The notes beneath the pieces are model-generated. The model saw only the letters and a program-made list of their open reading frames with translations. It was not told the origin of the DNA and did not search any database. 64,000 bases of DNA from Urophycis tenuis (taxonomy: Eukaryota > Chordata > Actinopteri > Gadiformes > Phycidae), in assembly GCA_036785325.1 (NCBI GenBank), contig JAXIVH010000002.1:1502788-1566787 (forward strand), read 5' to 3'. A program made the position numbers and the translations under genes. Of this stretch, positions 48,236 to 58,682 are shown piece after piece (position 1 is the first letter of the stretch; every line of letters starts with the position of its first letter).

Positions 48236-48941
48236 TGCTGCACTGTTGCATAACAGCCACCATGGGCTCACCTGCCAAGGCGTCTCCATGGTGATGCGAT
48301 TTCAATTACCCACCGCACCCCCCTCGTCCCCTCCACCTCCACCACCCGCTGTCGTTCCTCACCCCGCAGGAGCTGCCGGTGAACGTGAAGTTCATCATTG
48401 AGGGCATGGAGGAGACGGGCTCCAACGGGCTGGACGCCATGATCGTGGCCCAGAGAGACACCTTCTTCTCAGACGTGGACTACATCATCATCTCCGACTG
48501 TGGCTGGCTCAGCCTGCGGCCCGCCCTCACCTACGGCACCCGGGGCAACTGCTACTTCTCAGCCGAGGTACACCGCCACCCCACCCCCACACACGCACGC
48601 ACATACAGGCACGCACACACACAGAGGTCTTTCCCCTCCTTTAACTGTTCAGACATCCCACAGTACTCACTCTGTTTCTAGGATAAGGTCAGTGCCGTAG
48701 TTAAACACACATTAGACCGTTACACAGACATGCAACAATAGAGTTTGTACAGTTAGCCCCAGTGTGATTGCAGATCGAGGGTCCGAAGCAGGACCTACAC
48801 TCTGGGGTGTACGGAGGCACTGTCATCGAGCCAATGACTGACCTGATTGGCATTCTTGGTGAGTGAGTCATGTTTATCTACCTGCGGGGACTGTCTCAAT
48901 ACTTATTGTTATAATCACTGGTGCACACACACAGTGAGCCC

Positions 48942-48996
<55 letters not shown>

Positions 48997-51900
48997 TGTG
49001 ACCAACCTCACAATCCACTGAACACACACCTACATGCAAACATTTGCCAGGCAGAGACTAAGCCAGACAGACAGACAGACAGACATACTTTATGGATCCC
49101 TGAGGGAAATTGCATTCGTCACAATACTCCAGTAAAGAAATAAAATAAAGAGGACAAAGAGGTTAAATATATGAATATATAATGTACACCTATGTAAAAA
49201 ATATAAACCTATGTAAATATAAACCTGTGTAGTAAAATATACAAAAATAAACATAAAGAAATGAAAATATACATAAATGTACATACATCCAGGCATACAC
49301 TACGAGGTAATAGCATACACAAGGATGTATAGCATGTCGGATTTTTTGTGCGACCAGTTGTGCAGAGAGATGATGTAGTAAAGTCATTGCTGATGCTCGC
49401 TTTCTGCCTCCAACTCATCCAACTCCACCTCCTCCCCCTCCTCCTCCCCCTCCTCCACCTCCTCCTCCACCTCCACCTCCTCCTCCTCCTCCTCCCCCTC
49501 CTCTTCCTCCTTCTCCACCTCCACCTCCTCCTCCTCCACCTCCTCCCCCTCCACCTCCTCCTCCACCTCCTCCTCCTCCTCCACCTCCTCCTCCTCCTCC
49601 ACCTCCTCCTCCTCCACCTCCACCTCCTCCACCTCCTCCTCCTCCTCCTCCTCCACCTCCACCTCCTCCTCCTCCACCTCCACCTCTTCCACCTCCTCCT
49701 CCTCCTCCTCCTCCTCCTCCACCTCCTCCTCCTCCACCTCCACCTCCTCCCCCTCCTCCTCCTCCACCTCCTCCCCCTCCATCACATGCTCTGCTGAGCG
49801 GAGGGGGAAGGCGGGGGAGAGTCCCAGTGACCACAGTCCCGTTGTGTTGCAGACACGCTGATCAGCCCCAGTGGGAAGATCCTGATCCCAGGGATCCGGG
49901 AGGCCGTGGCCCCGCTGTCAGACGAGGAGTGGAAGACCTACCAGGACATCCAGTTTGATGTGGAGAACTACAAGAACAAGCTGGGGGTCAGCGAGCTCAT
50001 GTACAACAACAAGGTACAAATAATAAGGCCTTGAGTGCTGTTGTCTTTTAGCTGAGCTTTTTTTGTTATTTTAGCTGTTTTGTTGTTGTTTGACGCTCTT
50101 TTCTCTGTCTCTCGCGATCTCCCTTTCCCTCTCTCGTTATCAACTATATCTATATCAACTATAACTATATCTATCTATATCTATCACTCTATCTCTTTGC
50201 CTGCCTGCGTATTTGCTTGCCTGTCTGTTGATGTTGGGTTCATTTCTGCATTGGTTCGTTCTCCCCCGCCCCCCTGCAGGTAGACCTCCTGGCCCACATG
50301 TGGCGCTACCCCACAGTGTCCATCCATGGCATCGAGGGGGCCTTCTCCGCCCCCGGCACCAAGACTGTGATCCCCGCCAAGGTCACCGCAAAGTTCTCCA
50401 TCAGACAGGTCCCACACATGGACCCGGCCGTCGTCAAAAAGCAGGTGAGGAATGTGAGCTGTGTGCTGCTCTGGTTCAGCCTGATGGGGTCTCACAGTGG
50501 TCCCCACTCCAATGCACACCCATTTAAAGCCCCGGGAATAATTATCACAATGGTTCTGCACGTTATTACCAAGATATTATGTATGCCATGAGCCGTTGTT
50601 TATTCACACACAGCATCTTTCAGGCAAGTATCACACGGATCATAGGCAATTACTTACCTTACTGGTCAAAAATATGCACTTTGATACCAAACATTTTTAA
50701 ATTGCTTCATTATAAATCAACAATGACGCAAATCCACTAAATACATAGTAAAACTGGAACAACCTTTGATATTTCTTTGCTCGCTGGCTGAATGTTTAGA
50801 ATTTATAGCTAGCCTTCTAGCTTCTGCCTCGCTTGAGCTGACCACACTCAAACAGTTCCCCCCGCAAACCTGGCCGGGCAGCCGCCTTCCTGCCGAGCCC
50901 CACGTCCCCTTCCGTAACGTGTACATTCTGCACTGCTCCTCCGTGGCCCCTCGCTGCAGGTGACAGAGTACCTGCAGGCGGCGTTTGCCAGGAGGAAGAG
51001 CCCCAACAAGCTGAAGGTGACCATGGTCATCGGGGCCAAGCCCTGGCTGGCCGACACCCAGCATGTCCTCTACGAGGCCGGGAAGAAGGCCATCAGGAGA
51101 GGTACGCGTCCACCGGAGAGGGCCGCGCCCCGGGGACAGGGGTCTATGCAGCCCAGGGTGCACTAGATCAGTGTTTCTCAACCGGGGTGCCGTCTGACAT
51201 CCTCAGGGGTGCCGTAGAAACGTGGCTAACACTAGGCTAATAAAATGAAATTGAAATAAATGAATGCATTAGGGCTGGGCGATTAATTGAATTTCGATTT
51301 CGATTACGATTTTGGCTTCCCTCGATCATTAAATCAAGATAATCGTAATAAAAGGATCCTTCTGCCACCCGCCGTGTTTTGTGGGGTAAATGGAGCGAAC
51401 CCTTCTTTCTCCACCTGCGCACTCCGCTTCGCCCCGCCCCCGCCTGAAAACTTGCAAGATATGTCACGCGACGTGTCTGCACCTCAAGTGAATACGACCA
51501 ATCTATTTAACCACTTAAAAGTCCGCACATAGAGTAATACATGACCAAGCAATGAAGGAAAAAATGAAAAGCTCCTCCACTCCTGCCACCGCAACACAGT
51601 CCTCAATTAAGGAGACCCTATACAATGCCACCCCATATCCAGCCAGCTCCCGCAGGCATAAAGAAATAACGGATGCAATCGCATACATGATTGCCAAAGA
51701 CATGTGCCCTATCAGCACCGTTAGCGACCCGGCGTTCAATAAACTGATAAACACATTGGACAAGCGGTATGTGTTACCACCACGTCACCATTTCAGTAGA
51801 ATTGCGCTGCCTGCCCTTTATGACGAATGTCGCGGAAAAGTTGCAAGAGAAGTGTCAATCATATATTTGCCACCACAACGGACCTATGTTTGAGTCGCAC

Positions 51901-52313
51901 CATCAAAAACATTTTTTGATTTTTTTTTAAATCAATGAATAATCGTCTTTAATAATCGCAATTACAATATCAATCAAAAATAATCGTGATTATCATTTTT
52001 GACATAATCGAGCAGCCCTAGAATGCATCATTTTGTAATCTTTCTTCTAGCTTTATCATGCAGTTGAGTAAATGGAGGCCACACAGAGAAAATAGTTTTC
52101 TAACGCCGAAGTTGACATACTGCTACCCTTTGCCACGACATATTTGTGTGAACTGAGCTTTTCGAGCTTAACTTGCATCTAGAACAGGTACAGAGAGCGC
52201 CTTAGAGCTGTGGACCAGGAGCTACGTGTGTTTCTGTCATCCATTCCTGCGAGAATAGAGCGATTGTGTGCATCCTCCCAGGCCCAAGTCTCTTACTGAG
52301 ATTAAGTCACACT

Positions 52314-52412
<99 letters not shown>

Positions 52413-54984
52413 TTGTAGTAGCCTATGATGCTATATGCGTTAATGCATTTTGTTGGTCTTCAAGACTGTGTATTCTAATGATATAAGTGTGGTGTAATTT
52501 AGAGAAAAAATATTTGTGTTGTCTATCTTTACTAGGCCCATCTTTTTTGGGGGGAAAAAATCAAGTTTGTTTTGACGTAATGAATGAGTCATTAACGTGT
52601 TTTACAGAGCTGGAATGACATTTAATTCCACAACATTTCTTTATTTCCATTATCATAATTTACATAAAATAAAAATAAAAGTTTGGGGTGCCTTGAGATT
52701 TTTCATTCATGTAAAGGGTGCCACGACTGAAAAAAGGTTGAGAAACACTGCACTAGATGATGGGTATAGAGGCATGGAGACTGACTGGAGTAACAGGTGT
52801 GGTGATAACAGCAGCATGCTGGCTGTTCTGAGTTCTTCATCAGCAGCAGCAGTGCTATTCTGATTACATTTGGTATGACATACAGATTAATGATAAAAAC
52901 ACCAGACGCGCATTTGCACAACAGACACGCGGCCACATATGTGCAGATGTTAATGGACCACGGCGTGCCTGTTTCATAGCCACACGATGCGACGTCACCG
53001 CGGAGTCAGACACCTGTGAAGGGAAATATCGTTTGTTTGTTTGTTTGTTTGTTTGTCTGTCGATGATCTCCGTCACGACGGACCGTCCTCACCGCCGGCC
53101 TCAGTGTTCAACGTGGAGCCGGACCTGATCCGCGAGGGCGGGACCATCCCCATCGCCAGGACCTTCCAGGACGTGACGGGGAAGGGAATCATCATGATGC
53201 CCATCGGGGGCTTCGACGACGGCATGCACTCCCAGAACGAGAAGATGAGCAGGTGACAGGCCCCGCCTCCTCGCTCCGCCCCGCCTCCTGGCCCCGCCCG
53301 GGCCGTGCTGCTCGCTGGTGCTCCACGCCATGTAGACGAGAGGTTCTGACACGTTGAGAATATACACCAAATACGTCTCAAATGTAATAATATAGAGAAC
53401 ATCTGGAGTGGGCAGTCGCTCAGCAGGAGGACAGAGCGGGTCTCCAACTGTCCACATGTCGAACCCCACAAATGTACTGATTGTAAGACGCCTTTGGACA
53501 ATAGCGTCTGCTAAATGCCCCCTTTATTTATTTATCTGTGAGGCAATATGTTGTCAATATGTGAAATATAGAAAAATATATTATAGTGGCTGAGTGTGGC
53601 TGAAATACTGGGATATCGAAGTGAAGCACCATTCATGCTTGCCCATGTTGTTTTAATGGTTATTAAACACAGTTGATCTGTGAAGGAATTACGTGGGATT
53701 AGGCTTTATTGAACACCTCTCCATGCCTTGTTTTTCATGGAAAATGGAGAGGTAATATAAATCTAGAATATCTGTCAGTCACATAATAATATTTAGGATT
53801 NNNNNNNNNNNNNNNNNNNNNNNNNNNNNNNNNNNNNNNNNNNNNNNNNNNNNNNNNNNNNNNNNNNNNNNNNNNNNNNNNNNNNNNNNNNNNNNNNNNN
53901 NNNNNNNNNNNNNNNNNNNNNNNNNNNNNNNNNNNNNNNNNNNNNNNNNNNNNNNNNNNNNNNNNNNNNNNNNNNNNNNNNNNNNNNNNNNNNNNNNNNN
54001 GACGAACAGCCTGAATTCAATCTCAGTGAAAAGATGTGCAACGATCTTATCGGTTTGGGTAAACAACTGCTTGTATTTCTAAATCCTGTCATTGAGGCCT
54101 GGGAGGGACAGATAAACATACAGTGGGTGAGTGGCTGCTTTGTTTGCTGTACCCACATGACATACAGAGAGCTGACTAACTGTGGCTAAGAGAATCACAG
54201 TCTAACAGATAGTCACAAAAGCTAACTAACTTTGACCCATGTTTATCTACTGCTGAGCGGGGTCTGCTTCAGACTGCCCCATAGCTCTGACTCTGAGAGG
54301 TGACTGTCTGCTTCAGACTGCCCCATAGCTCTGACTCTGAGTGGTGACTGTCTGCTTCAGACTGCCCCATAGCTCTGACTCTGAGAGGTGACTGTCTGCT
54401 TCAGACTGCCCCATAGCTCTGACTCTGAGCAGTGACTGTCTGCTTCAGACTGCCCCATAGCTCTGACAGGCAGCTGAGCTTCAGTGTGCAGCATGAGTGC
54501 TTATGGAGGCTGGGAAAATGGATTCCTCATGCAAATGATTGACCAATAGTTTATTTATTTTTCCCCACATCCACGTCTCTCTGTGAAATATGGAGTGCCT
54601 TCAACACAGGATATTAGAACAGTCCAGCAAAGCAGAGAAAATGCTTTGAAAAAATGAGAAATGAGAAAAAAAAAGAGAAAATGAGAAAATGCACCACTAT
54701 TGAGTGTGCATTGCCACAATTTGCACATTGTTGTTTGTTGTAAATTGTGTTGTTATATTATTTAGATTTTACACCACTGTGGCCTTATTGCCTTGTCAGA
54801 ATGTCCCCGTGGTAAATGCTCAACATTACATATCATTACAAAACACCTGAACTTTGACTTTGAAGGCGTGTTGGATGACGATCACCTCTGTCTGGCCCGT
54901 GTCAGGTACAACTACGTGGAGGGAACCAAGTTGTTCATCGCCTACCTCCATGAAGTCTCCCAGATTCAGAAGAGTAGCGTGTGA
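43057..54984 (+). CDS. cndp1: Carnosine dipeptidase 1-like, complete
   Basis: Eleven coding exons join in phase to 494 residues: 43057-43167, 44118-44261, 47029-47191, 47618-47706, 48370-48567, 48774-48858, 49853-50013, 50280-50444, 50960-51101, 53105-53252 and 54906-54984. It is an M20 di-zinc dipeptidase; relatives cleave carnosine and other dipeptides. Expected metal ligands and catalytic residues are all present: H116 and D118 in [10 protein letters not shown]149 in GTSDNKAP, E183/E184 in EGMEETG, D212 in IISDCGW, H244 in [10 protein letters not shown]461 in [10 protein letters not shown]. Residues 1-18 ([18 protein letters not shown]) form a signal peptide, which points to secreted CNDP1 instead of cytosolic CNDP2. 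The C-terminus is [10 protein letters not shown], then SQIQKSSV. No frame damage. A 200-N gap lies in the last intron. Confidence 0.93.
43884..44097. repeat. 22-bp minisatellite beside cndp1 exon 2
   Basis: About ten copies of CCCCTGTACGTGTGCCTGGGTG, with GTGGGTGTGTG and CTGCGTG variants, end about 20 bases before the exon 2 acceptor. Several frames are open on both strands by composition. Confidence 0.95.
44118..44261 (+). CDS. cndp1: cndp1 exon 2
   Basis: The exon has 144 bases encoding [20 protein letters not shown] and then [17 protein letters not shown], the N-terminal M20 fold. Confidence 0.92.
44657..46094 (-). mobile_element. hAT element with in-frame minisatellite
   Basis: The ends are inverted (CAGGGTCGGACAGG at 44657; the right end reads CAGGCTCGGACTGG on the other strand) and are bracketed by a perfect 8-bp duplication, ATTGCTTC (44649-44656, 46095-46102). 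On the minus strand a 339-residue frame (45719-44700) starts [15 protein letters not shown], resembling the basic N-terminus of ZMYM1-like hAT transposases from memory. It then contains about 24 repeats of [12 protein letters not shown]. No catalytic domain is present. The element sits in cndp1 intron 2, antisense to the gene. Confidence 0.75.
44797..45592. repeat. 33-bp minisatellite inside the hAT element
   Basis: About 24 copies of a 33-base unit containing AGTTCTACTTCCACTA and CAGCACTAGGGGC. Two positions vary: A/G before CAGCAC, which changes Ala/Val in the minus frame, and A/G in GGGGC(A/G)CTAG, which is silent in that frame. Confidence 0.96.
46103..47028. other. cndp1 intron 2, right part
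   Basis: AT-rich, with an A-run at 46208-46227 and a short (CA)n at 46973-46997. No exon was seen. Confidence 0.5.
47029..47191 (+). CDS. cndp1: cndp1 exon 3
   Basis: The exon has 163 bases encoding [17 protein letters not shown] and [20 protein letters not shown], with the first metal ligand His and catalytic Asp. Confidence 0.94.
47481..47605. repeat. (TG)n at cndp1 exon 4 acceptor
   Basis: About 125 bases of TG with two TCTG interruptions. The acceptor ACTTGTTTACAG follows within a dozen bases. Confidence 0.97.
47618..47706 (+). CDS. cndp1: cndp1 exon 4
   Basis: The exon has 89 bases encoding [20 protein letters not shown], including the bridging aspartate. Confidence 0.94.
48093..48232. 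repeat. (TA)n and (GA)n
   Basis: About 53 bases of TA, a short spacer, then about 50 bases of GA in cndp1 intron 4. Confidence 0.97.
48370..48567 (+). CDS. cndp1: cndp1 exon 5
   Basis: The exon has 198 bases encoding [20 protein letters not shown] and [20 protein letters not shown], holding the catalytic glutamate pair and a zinc aspartate. Confidence 0.94.
48774..48858 (+). CDS. cndp1: cndp1 exon 6
   Basis: The exon has 85 bases encoding [20 protein letters not shown], with the substrate-contact histidine of the dimerisation domain. Confidence 0.93.
48941..48996. repeat. (TG)n microsatellite
   Basis: Pure TG of about 50 bases in cndp1 intron 6. Confidence 0.96.
49064..49385 (-). mobile_element. 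LINE 3' end fragment
   Basis: CATACTTTATGGATCCCTGA then GGGAAATTGCATTCG is the fish LINE 3' terminus read on the minus strand. The A/T-rich stretch to GTGCGACCAGTTGTGCAGAG is probably the rest of the 3' UTR. No coding part. Confidence 0.5.
49419..49785. repeat. (CTC/CAC)n pyrimidine-rich array
   Basis: About 365 bases of CTC triplets with CAC and CCC variants lie in cndp1 intron 6, ending about 70 bases before the exon 7 acceptor. Long open frames in it are compositional. Confidence 0.96.
49853..50013 (+). CDS. cndp1: cndp1 exon 7
   Basis: The exon has 161 bases encoding [20 protein letters not shown] and [11 protein letters not shown], in the lid domain. Confidence 0.93.
50280..50444 (+). 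CDS. cndp1: cndp1 exon 8
   Basis: The exon has 165 bases encoding [20 protein letters not shown] and [20 protein letters not shown], a conserved family block. Confidence 0.94.
50960..51101 (+). CDS. cndp1: cndp1 exon 9
   Basis: The exon has 142 bases encoding [20 protein letters not shown] and [19 protein letters not shown]. Confidence 0.93.
51169..52750 (+). mobile_element. hAT (Charlie/ZBED5-like) relic, outer
   Basis: The ends are inverted (CAGTGTTTCTCAACC at 51169, GGTTGAGAAACACTG at 52736-52750), with perfect 8-bp target duplications CACTAGAT (51161-51168, 52751-52758). Just after the inner insertion a coding relic at about 52120-52300 gives [14 protein letters not shown], then [20 protein letters not shown], the C-terminal dimerisation region of hAT transposases. 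A (GT)n tract lies at 52315-52410. The element is dead and sits in cndp1 intron 9. Confidence 0.85.
51270..52020 (+). mobile_element. hAT (ZBED1/Ac-like) relic, nested
   Basis: The ends TAGGGCTGGGCGATTA and TAATCGAGCAGCCCTA are bounded by perfect GAATGCAT duplications (51262-51269, 52021-52028). Frames 51287-51532 and 51552-51893 encode the end of a BED finger (TTNLFNHLK), then [20 protein letters not shown] and [20 protein letters not shown], typical of ZBED1-like hAT transposases. The catalytic core is deleted. It is inserted inside the 51169 element. Confidence 0.85.
53105..53252 (+). CDS. cndp1: cndp1 exon 10
   Basis: The exon has 148 bases encoding [20 protein letters not shown] and [18 protein letters not shown], with the last zinc histidine. 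Confidence 0.94.
53405..53530 (+). mobile_element. tRNA-derived SINE, internally deleted
   Basis: GGCAGTCGCTCAGCAGG heads the copy and GATTGTAAGACGCCTTTGGA with AGCGTCTGCTAAATGCCCC tails it. The B-box part is deleted. Confidence 0.7.
53801..54000. other. Assembly gap (200 N)
   Basis: Exactly 200 N in the last intron of cndp1. The coding sequence is not affected because exons 10 and 11 join in phase. Confidence 0.99.
54262..54470. repeat. 44-bp minisatellite
   Basis: About 4.7 copies of a unit containing CTGCTTCAGACTGCCCCATA and GCTCTGACTCTGAG, in the last cndp1 intron. Confidence 0.93.
54906..54984 (+). CDS. cndp1: cndp1 exon 11 and stop
   Basis: [20 protein letters not shown] then QKSSV and TGA. 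It joins exon 10 in phase across the scaffold gap, which supports the order of the two contigs. Confidence 0.92.
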
Positions 54985-55182
54985 CTGTCCTCTACGGCCA
55001 GTCTCAGCTGAAACCATAGTATCAAGGTGGTACATGTCATCCTTTTCTATCACTCACTGTCTCCATATATATCTATCTCTCAATCGCTCTATATATATCC
55101 ATGCTCAACTTCAAATGTAATTTCATAGCATGTTGTCAGACTGTGCATCTTATCCTTATCCAGACTGAATGAATTGGGGGTG

Positions 55183-55190
55183 GTGTGTGT

Positions 55191-55221
<31 letters not shown>

Positions 55222-55232
55222 GGGGGGGGGGT
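55183..55232. repeat. (TG)n and G-run
   Basis: TG repeats pass into about 27 G bases inside the presumed cndp1 3' UTR. Confidence 0.95.
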
Positions 55233-55302
55233 AATCCTTATTTGCTGATGTTGGGTTTATTGTCCATTGATTTCTTACGGCACTGTATGTCTTTGTGGCA
55301 AT

Positions 55303-55310
55303 TATTAAAT
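55303..55310 (+). terminator. cndp1: Candidate cndp1 polyadenylation signal
   Basis: ATTAAA (in AATTATTAAATACACAATGC) lies about 320 bases after the stop codon. A C-run-free TG/G tract precedes it. It is the only common variant noticed nearby. Confidence 0.4.
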
Positions 55311-55487
55311 ACACAATGCAACAAAAATAATTTTATATACTTGTTTATTTACTTATTTTGACATTAAATAACACAACAACATTTGGTCATTTATGGTCAT
55401 TTAAAAAGAGATCTTCACCATTGGTTTGCAAAAATAAATGGCAGGCAATAATTGTAATGTAAAATGTAATGTACATATATAAATTAC

Positions 55488-55522
55488 TACTATTACTACT
55501 ACTACTACTAATAATAATAATA

Positions 55523-55577
<55 letters not shown>

Positions 55578-55579
55578 TC

Positions 55580-55618
<39 letters not shown>

Positions 55619-55625
55619 TAATATT
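55488..55625. repeat. (TAA)n microsatellite
   Basis: ACT then ATA/TAA triplets for about 130 bases. Confidence 0.96.
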
Positions 55626-56813
55626 ATACATGTTTTATTATTATTAACTATTTACCACAACAACAAACAACACACAAACGTTCGATCAATGTGGTTATAG
55701 AACAATCAGTTGACCATATTCTCGTCCGAAAATATAGTAATACGTGTGCGGAGGTTCATCAGCTGTGCGCGGCGGAGAGGAACCCTGGCGTTGTGAAAAA
55801 GCCGTACGTGTCTCTTCAGCGGCCTGATTCACAACACCAGCTGACCCTCCTCGCCCATGGACACGCTCACTCTGCCCGCTCACGCCATCGTGTCTCTCGT
55901 GTTGAACAAGATATGCTTGTCCTCTACTTAGAAATGCACGACTCACCTCCTTGCTTATCGACATCCTGACATCTCCGAGGGAGCGATGCAGAAACGCTAC
56001 ATGGTTGGCCGGCACGGCTGTAGACCAGGCTGCACACCCGCAGTCCGCCACCAGGGGGCAGTGCAGGCTCGTCCTGGACATGATGTGGCCGGGGCCTCAG
56101 CGTCTCTTCGAGGTGGCGGCACGTCCGTTTTCACGCCTAAATGATAAAAGACAGGGAGAGGAAACGAGGAAACAACACGTGGACACGTGAAAAAAAAGAA
56201 ACTAATATAATTGGGGGTATTGCTTTCGCCATGAGTTTAATTTTTCACAAAACGAAAACGGAACGTGAGTGACACAATGGTTAGCCTGTTACGAAAAAGC
56301 TGTCTGTTTGGTTGTCTTATTTGTAGTATTTTTGGTATCAAGGGCAGGGTCATAGCGGTGCCAGGAATAACTCTGATTTCACAGTGGCACGTCTTAATCA
56401 CTAAAAGTAGGCTAGCTCAGAGGGGCCAACACGACACATCATGTCACACTAAAATAATGTGTGTAAAGCAATGTTCACTTTGCTTGCCTGTGGTTTTTCC
56501 AACCAGACATGTATTTGTTTCCTGTATTTCAAAGGAAAACTGAGTAAAGGGAAAGGCAGATGACTAAAACGTAGGCTATAGTTTGATTACAGTGACATTG
56601 ACACATGCAACAATGTAAAGATCTTTCCTTTTTTACATTTTAAAAGGAGGATGAAGCGTGTGAATTGAAAATACAATAGTGTAATGTGGGAAAACAGCTG
56701 TACAGTACAACAACACAGTTACGAGATTAAATTTAAAATGAACCTTTGTGCTCATTAGCTTCAGCCCTGCGTCTTCAGGCAGCTTGCCTCTCAGACAGAA
56801 AGAGGGGGCAGCA
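55626..56813. other. Intergenic, GC-rich block then AT-rich
   Basis: The block 55735-56130 is GC-rich and CpG-containing with no convincing gene. It holds the CTCF-like motif at 56048. The rest is AT-rich with nothing recognised. Confidence 0.45.
56048..56061 (+). promoter_or_regulatory. CTCF-like motif
   Basis: CCACCAGGGGGCAG matches the vertebrate CTCF core consensus in forward orientation. Occupancy cannot be judged from sequence. Confidence 0.5.
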
Positions 56814-56965
56814 GTAGCTCAGTGGGTAGAGCGGGTGGACAGAGCGGGTCGTCCACTAACCGTAGGGTCGGCGGTTCGATCCCCTCCTCCAATTGTCCAC
56901 ATGAACCCCACAAATGTGCTGATTGTAAGTCGCTTTTTATAAAAGCGTCTGCTAAATGCCCCTTT
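56814..56965 (+). mobile_element. tRNA-derived SINE, well preserved
   Basis: The head GGCAGCAGTAGCTCAGTGGG, B box GGTTCGATCCCC and tail AAAAGCGTCTGCTAAATGCC are all present. It is the most complete copy of the main SINE family here. Confidence 0.82.
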
Positions 56966-57065
56966 ACCCTTAGATCGAAGGACGAGATTGCACATCCTTA
57001 CTATGGAAACATTGTCTAGCAGCATTTTGTATGTTAAATCCCATTTACTAGTTGAATAAAACATT

Positions 57066-57331
57066 TTGTGTGTGTGTGTGTGTGTCTTTCAGCATGGCCA
57101 GATTTGACCTCTATAATCACAGTCCCTCTGTCCCCCTCACCCCACCTGCGGAGCCCTGCTCTGGCTGATTCATTCATTCACCAGCGGCTGCGGGGTGAGG
57201 GTGCCCCTGCGCCCGGCCAGGCGGCCCTGTGTCCTCGCTGGCTAATTCATTTATAGCGGAGCTTTCTGCCGGCTGTGAATACCGCAAAGCCCACACAGGA
57301 GCTGCCATGGGGGATACATTTTCTTCAGTGG

Positions 57332-57337
<6 letters not shown>
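57066..57337. other. Intergenic, unique GC-rich block
   Basis: No gene was recognised. It contains a homeodomain-type CTAATTCATTTATAG motif and could be regulatory, but this is weak. Confidence 0.3.
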
Positions 57338-57380
<43 letters not shown>

Positions 57381-57388
57381 GGGGGGGC
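57338..57388. repeat. (TG)n and G-run
   Basis: TG repeats then about 23 G bases. A further G-rich run is at 57507-57529. Confidence 0.95.
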
Positions 57389-57934
57389 TGTGCCCCTGCA
57401 AAGCCTCTTGGAGCACTGCCACCGTCCTTCAGACAAAGAATGTCACCACACATAATAGGCAGGCACACTTCACCCAGGAGGGAAGGGAAGTAGAAAGGAG
57501 ACAAGGAGGGGGTGGGGGGGGGGGGGGCTGTGTGGAAATGAAAAGCAGCGAGGCGATTGACTACATCTTAGCTCAATTCAGGGTCAAGAGGGGTTTAATT
57601 TGTTGTGTGTGTGTATAAAAAAAGCTTGTCCTTCTCACAAGCGTGTGCATGTAACACAATGAATTCCAAGTCAAGGGAGACCAATCCACCTCGTCTCCAT
57701 ATCATGTCCAGGTCGAGTCAGGAATCAGTGCAAAGGGCAGAGTGGGGGTGGCAGCATCGTGCTGATTCACCTGAAAACCCCTGCCTCCATCTCATGACCC
57801 ATTCCCTGTAGGTTTCATCACACGAGGACACCAGCAGCCGTCTCACACACACAGATATGACCCCCGTCGGCGTCTAAGGTACATATCAGTTAACCTCTCC
57901 CTGCACACGGCGCCCAGCCATGCCGACTGGGTCC

Positions 57935-58682
57935 CCCTGCCTTGGTCCCCCTGCCTGGGTCCCCCTGCCCCCTGCCTGGGTCCCCCTGCCCCCGGCCTGG
58001 GTCCACCTGCCTGGGTCCCCCTGCCTGGTTCCCCCTGCCTGGGTCCCCCTGCCCCCTGCCTGGTTCCCCCTGCCTGGGTCCCCCTGCCTGGTTCCCCCTG
58101 CCTGGGTCCCCCTGCCCCCTGCCTGGGTCCACCTGCCTGGGTCCCCCTGCCCCCTGCCTGGGTCGCCCTGCCCCCTGCCTGGGTCCCCCTGCCTGGTTCC
58201 CCCTGCCCCCTGCCTGGGTCCCCCTGCCTGGTTCCCCCTGCCCCCTGCCTGGGTCCCCCTGCCTGGTTCCCCCTGCCTGGGTCCCCCTGCCCCCTGCCTG
58301 GGTCCCTCTGCCTGGTTCCCCCTGCCTGGGTCCCCCTGCCCCCTGCCTGGGTCCCTCTGCCTGGGTCCCCCTGCACCCTGCCTGGGTCCCCCTGTCTGGG
58401 TCCCCCTGCCTGGGTCCCCCTGCCTGGTTCCCCCTGCCTGGGTCCCCCTGCCTGGGTCCCTCTGCCTGGGTCCCCCTGCCTGGGTCCCCCTGCCTGGGTC
58501 CCCCTGCCCCCTGCCTGGGTCCCCCTGCCTGGGTCCCCCTGCCCCCTGCCTGGGTCCCCCTGCCTGGGTCCCCCTGCCTGGGTCCCCCTGCCCCCTGCCT
58601 GGGTCCCCCTGCCTGGGTCCCCCTGCCCCCTGCCTGGGTCCCCCTGCCTGGGTCCCCCTGCCTGGGTCCCCCTGCCCCCTGA
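57935..58682. repeat. CCTGGGTCCCCCTG minisatellite
   Basis: About 750 bases of 14- and 20-base units built from CCTGGGTCCCCCTG with optional CCCCCTG blocks. The minus strand is G-rich. Open frames on both strands are compositional. Confidence 0.96.

Noticed and set aside
49384..49834. Polyleucine, polyglutamate and polyglycine frames
   Set aside because: They are translations of the (CTC)n array inside a cndp1 intron.
43057..54984. Cytosolic CNDP2 as identity
   Set aside because: A clear signal peptide at the N-terminus favours the secreted CNDP1 type, although the dipeptidase core alone would not distinguish them.
55695..56081. 128-codon minus-strand open frame
   Set aside because: It lies in a GC-rich block where chance open frames are expected. 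No domain or start context supports it.
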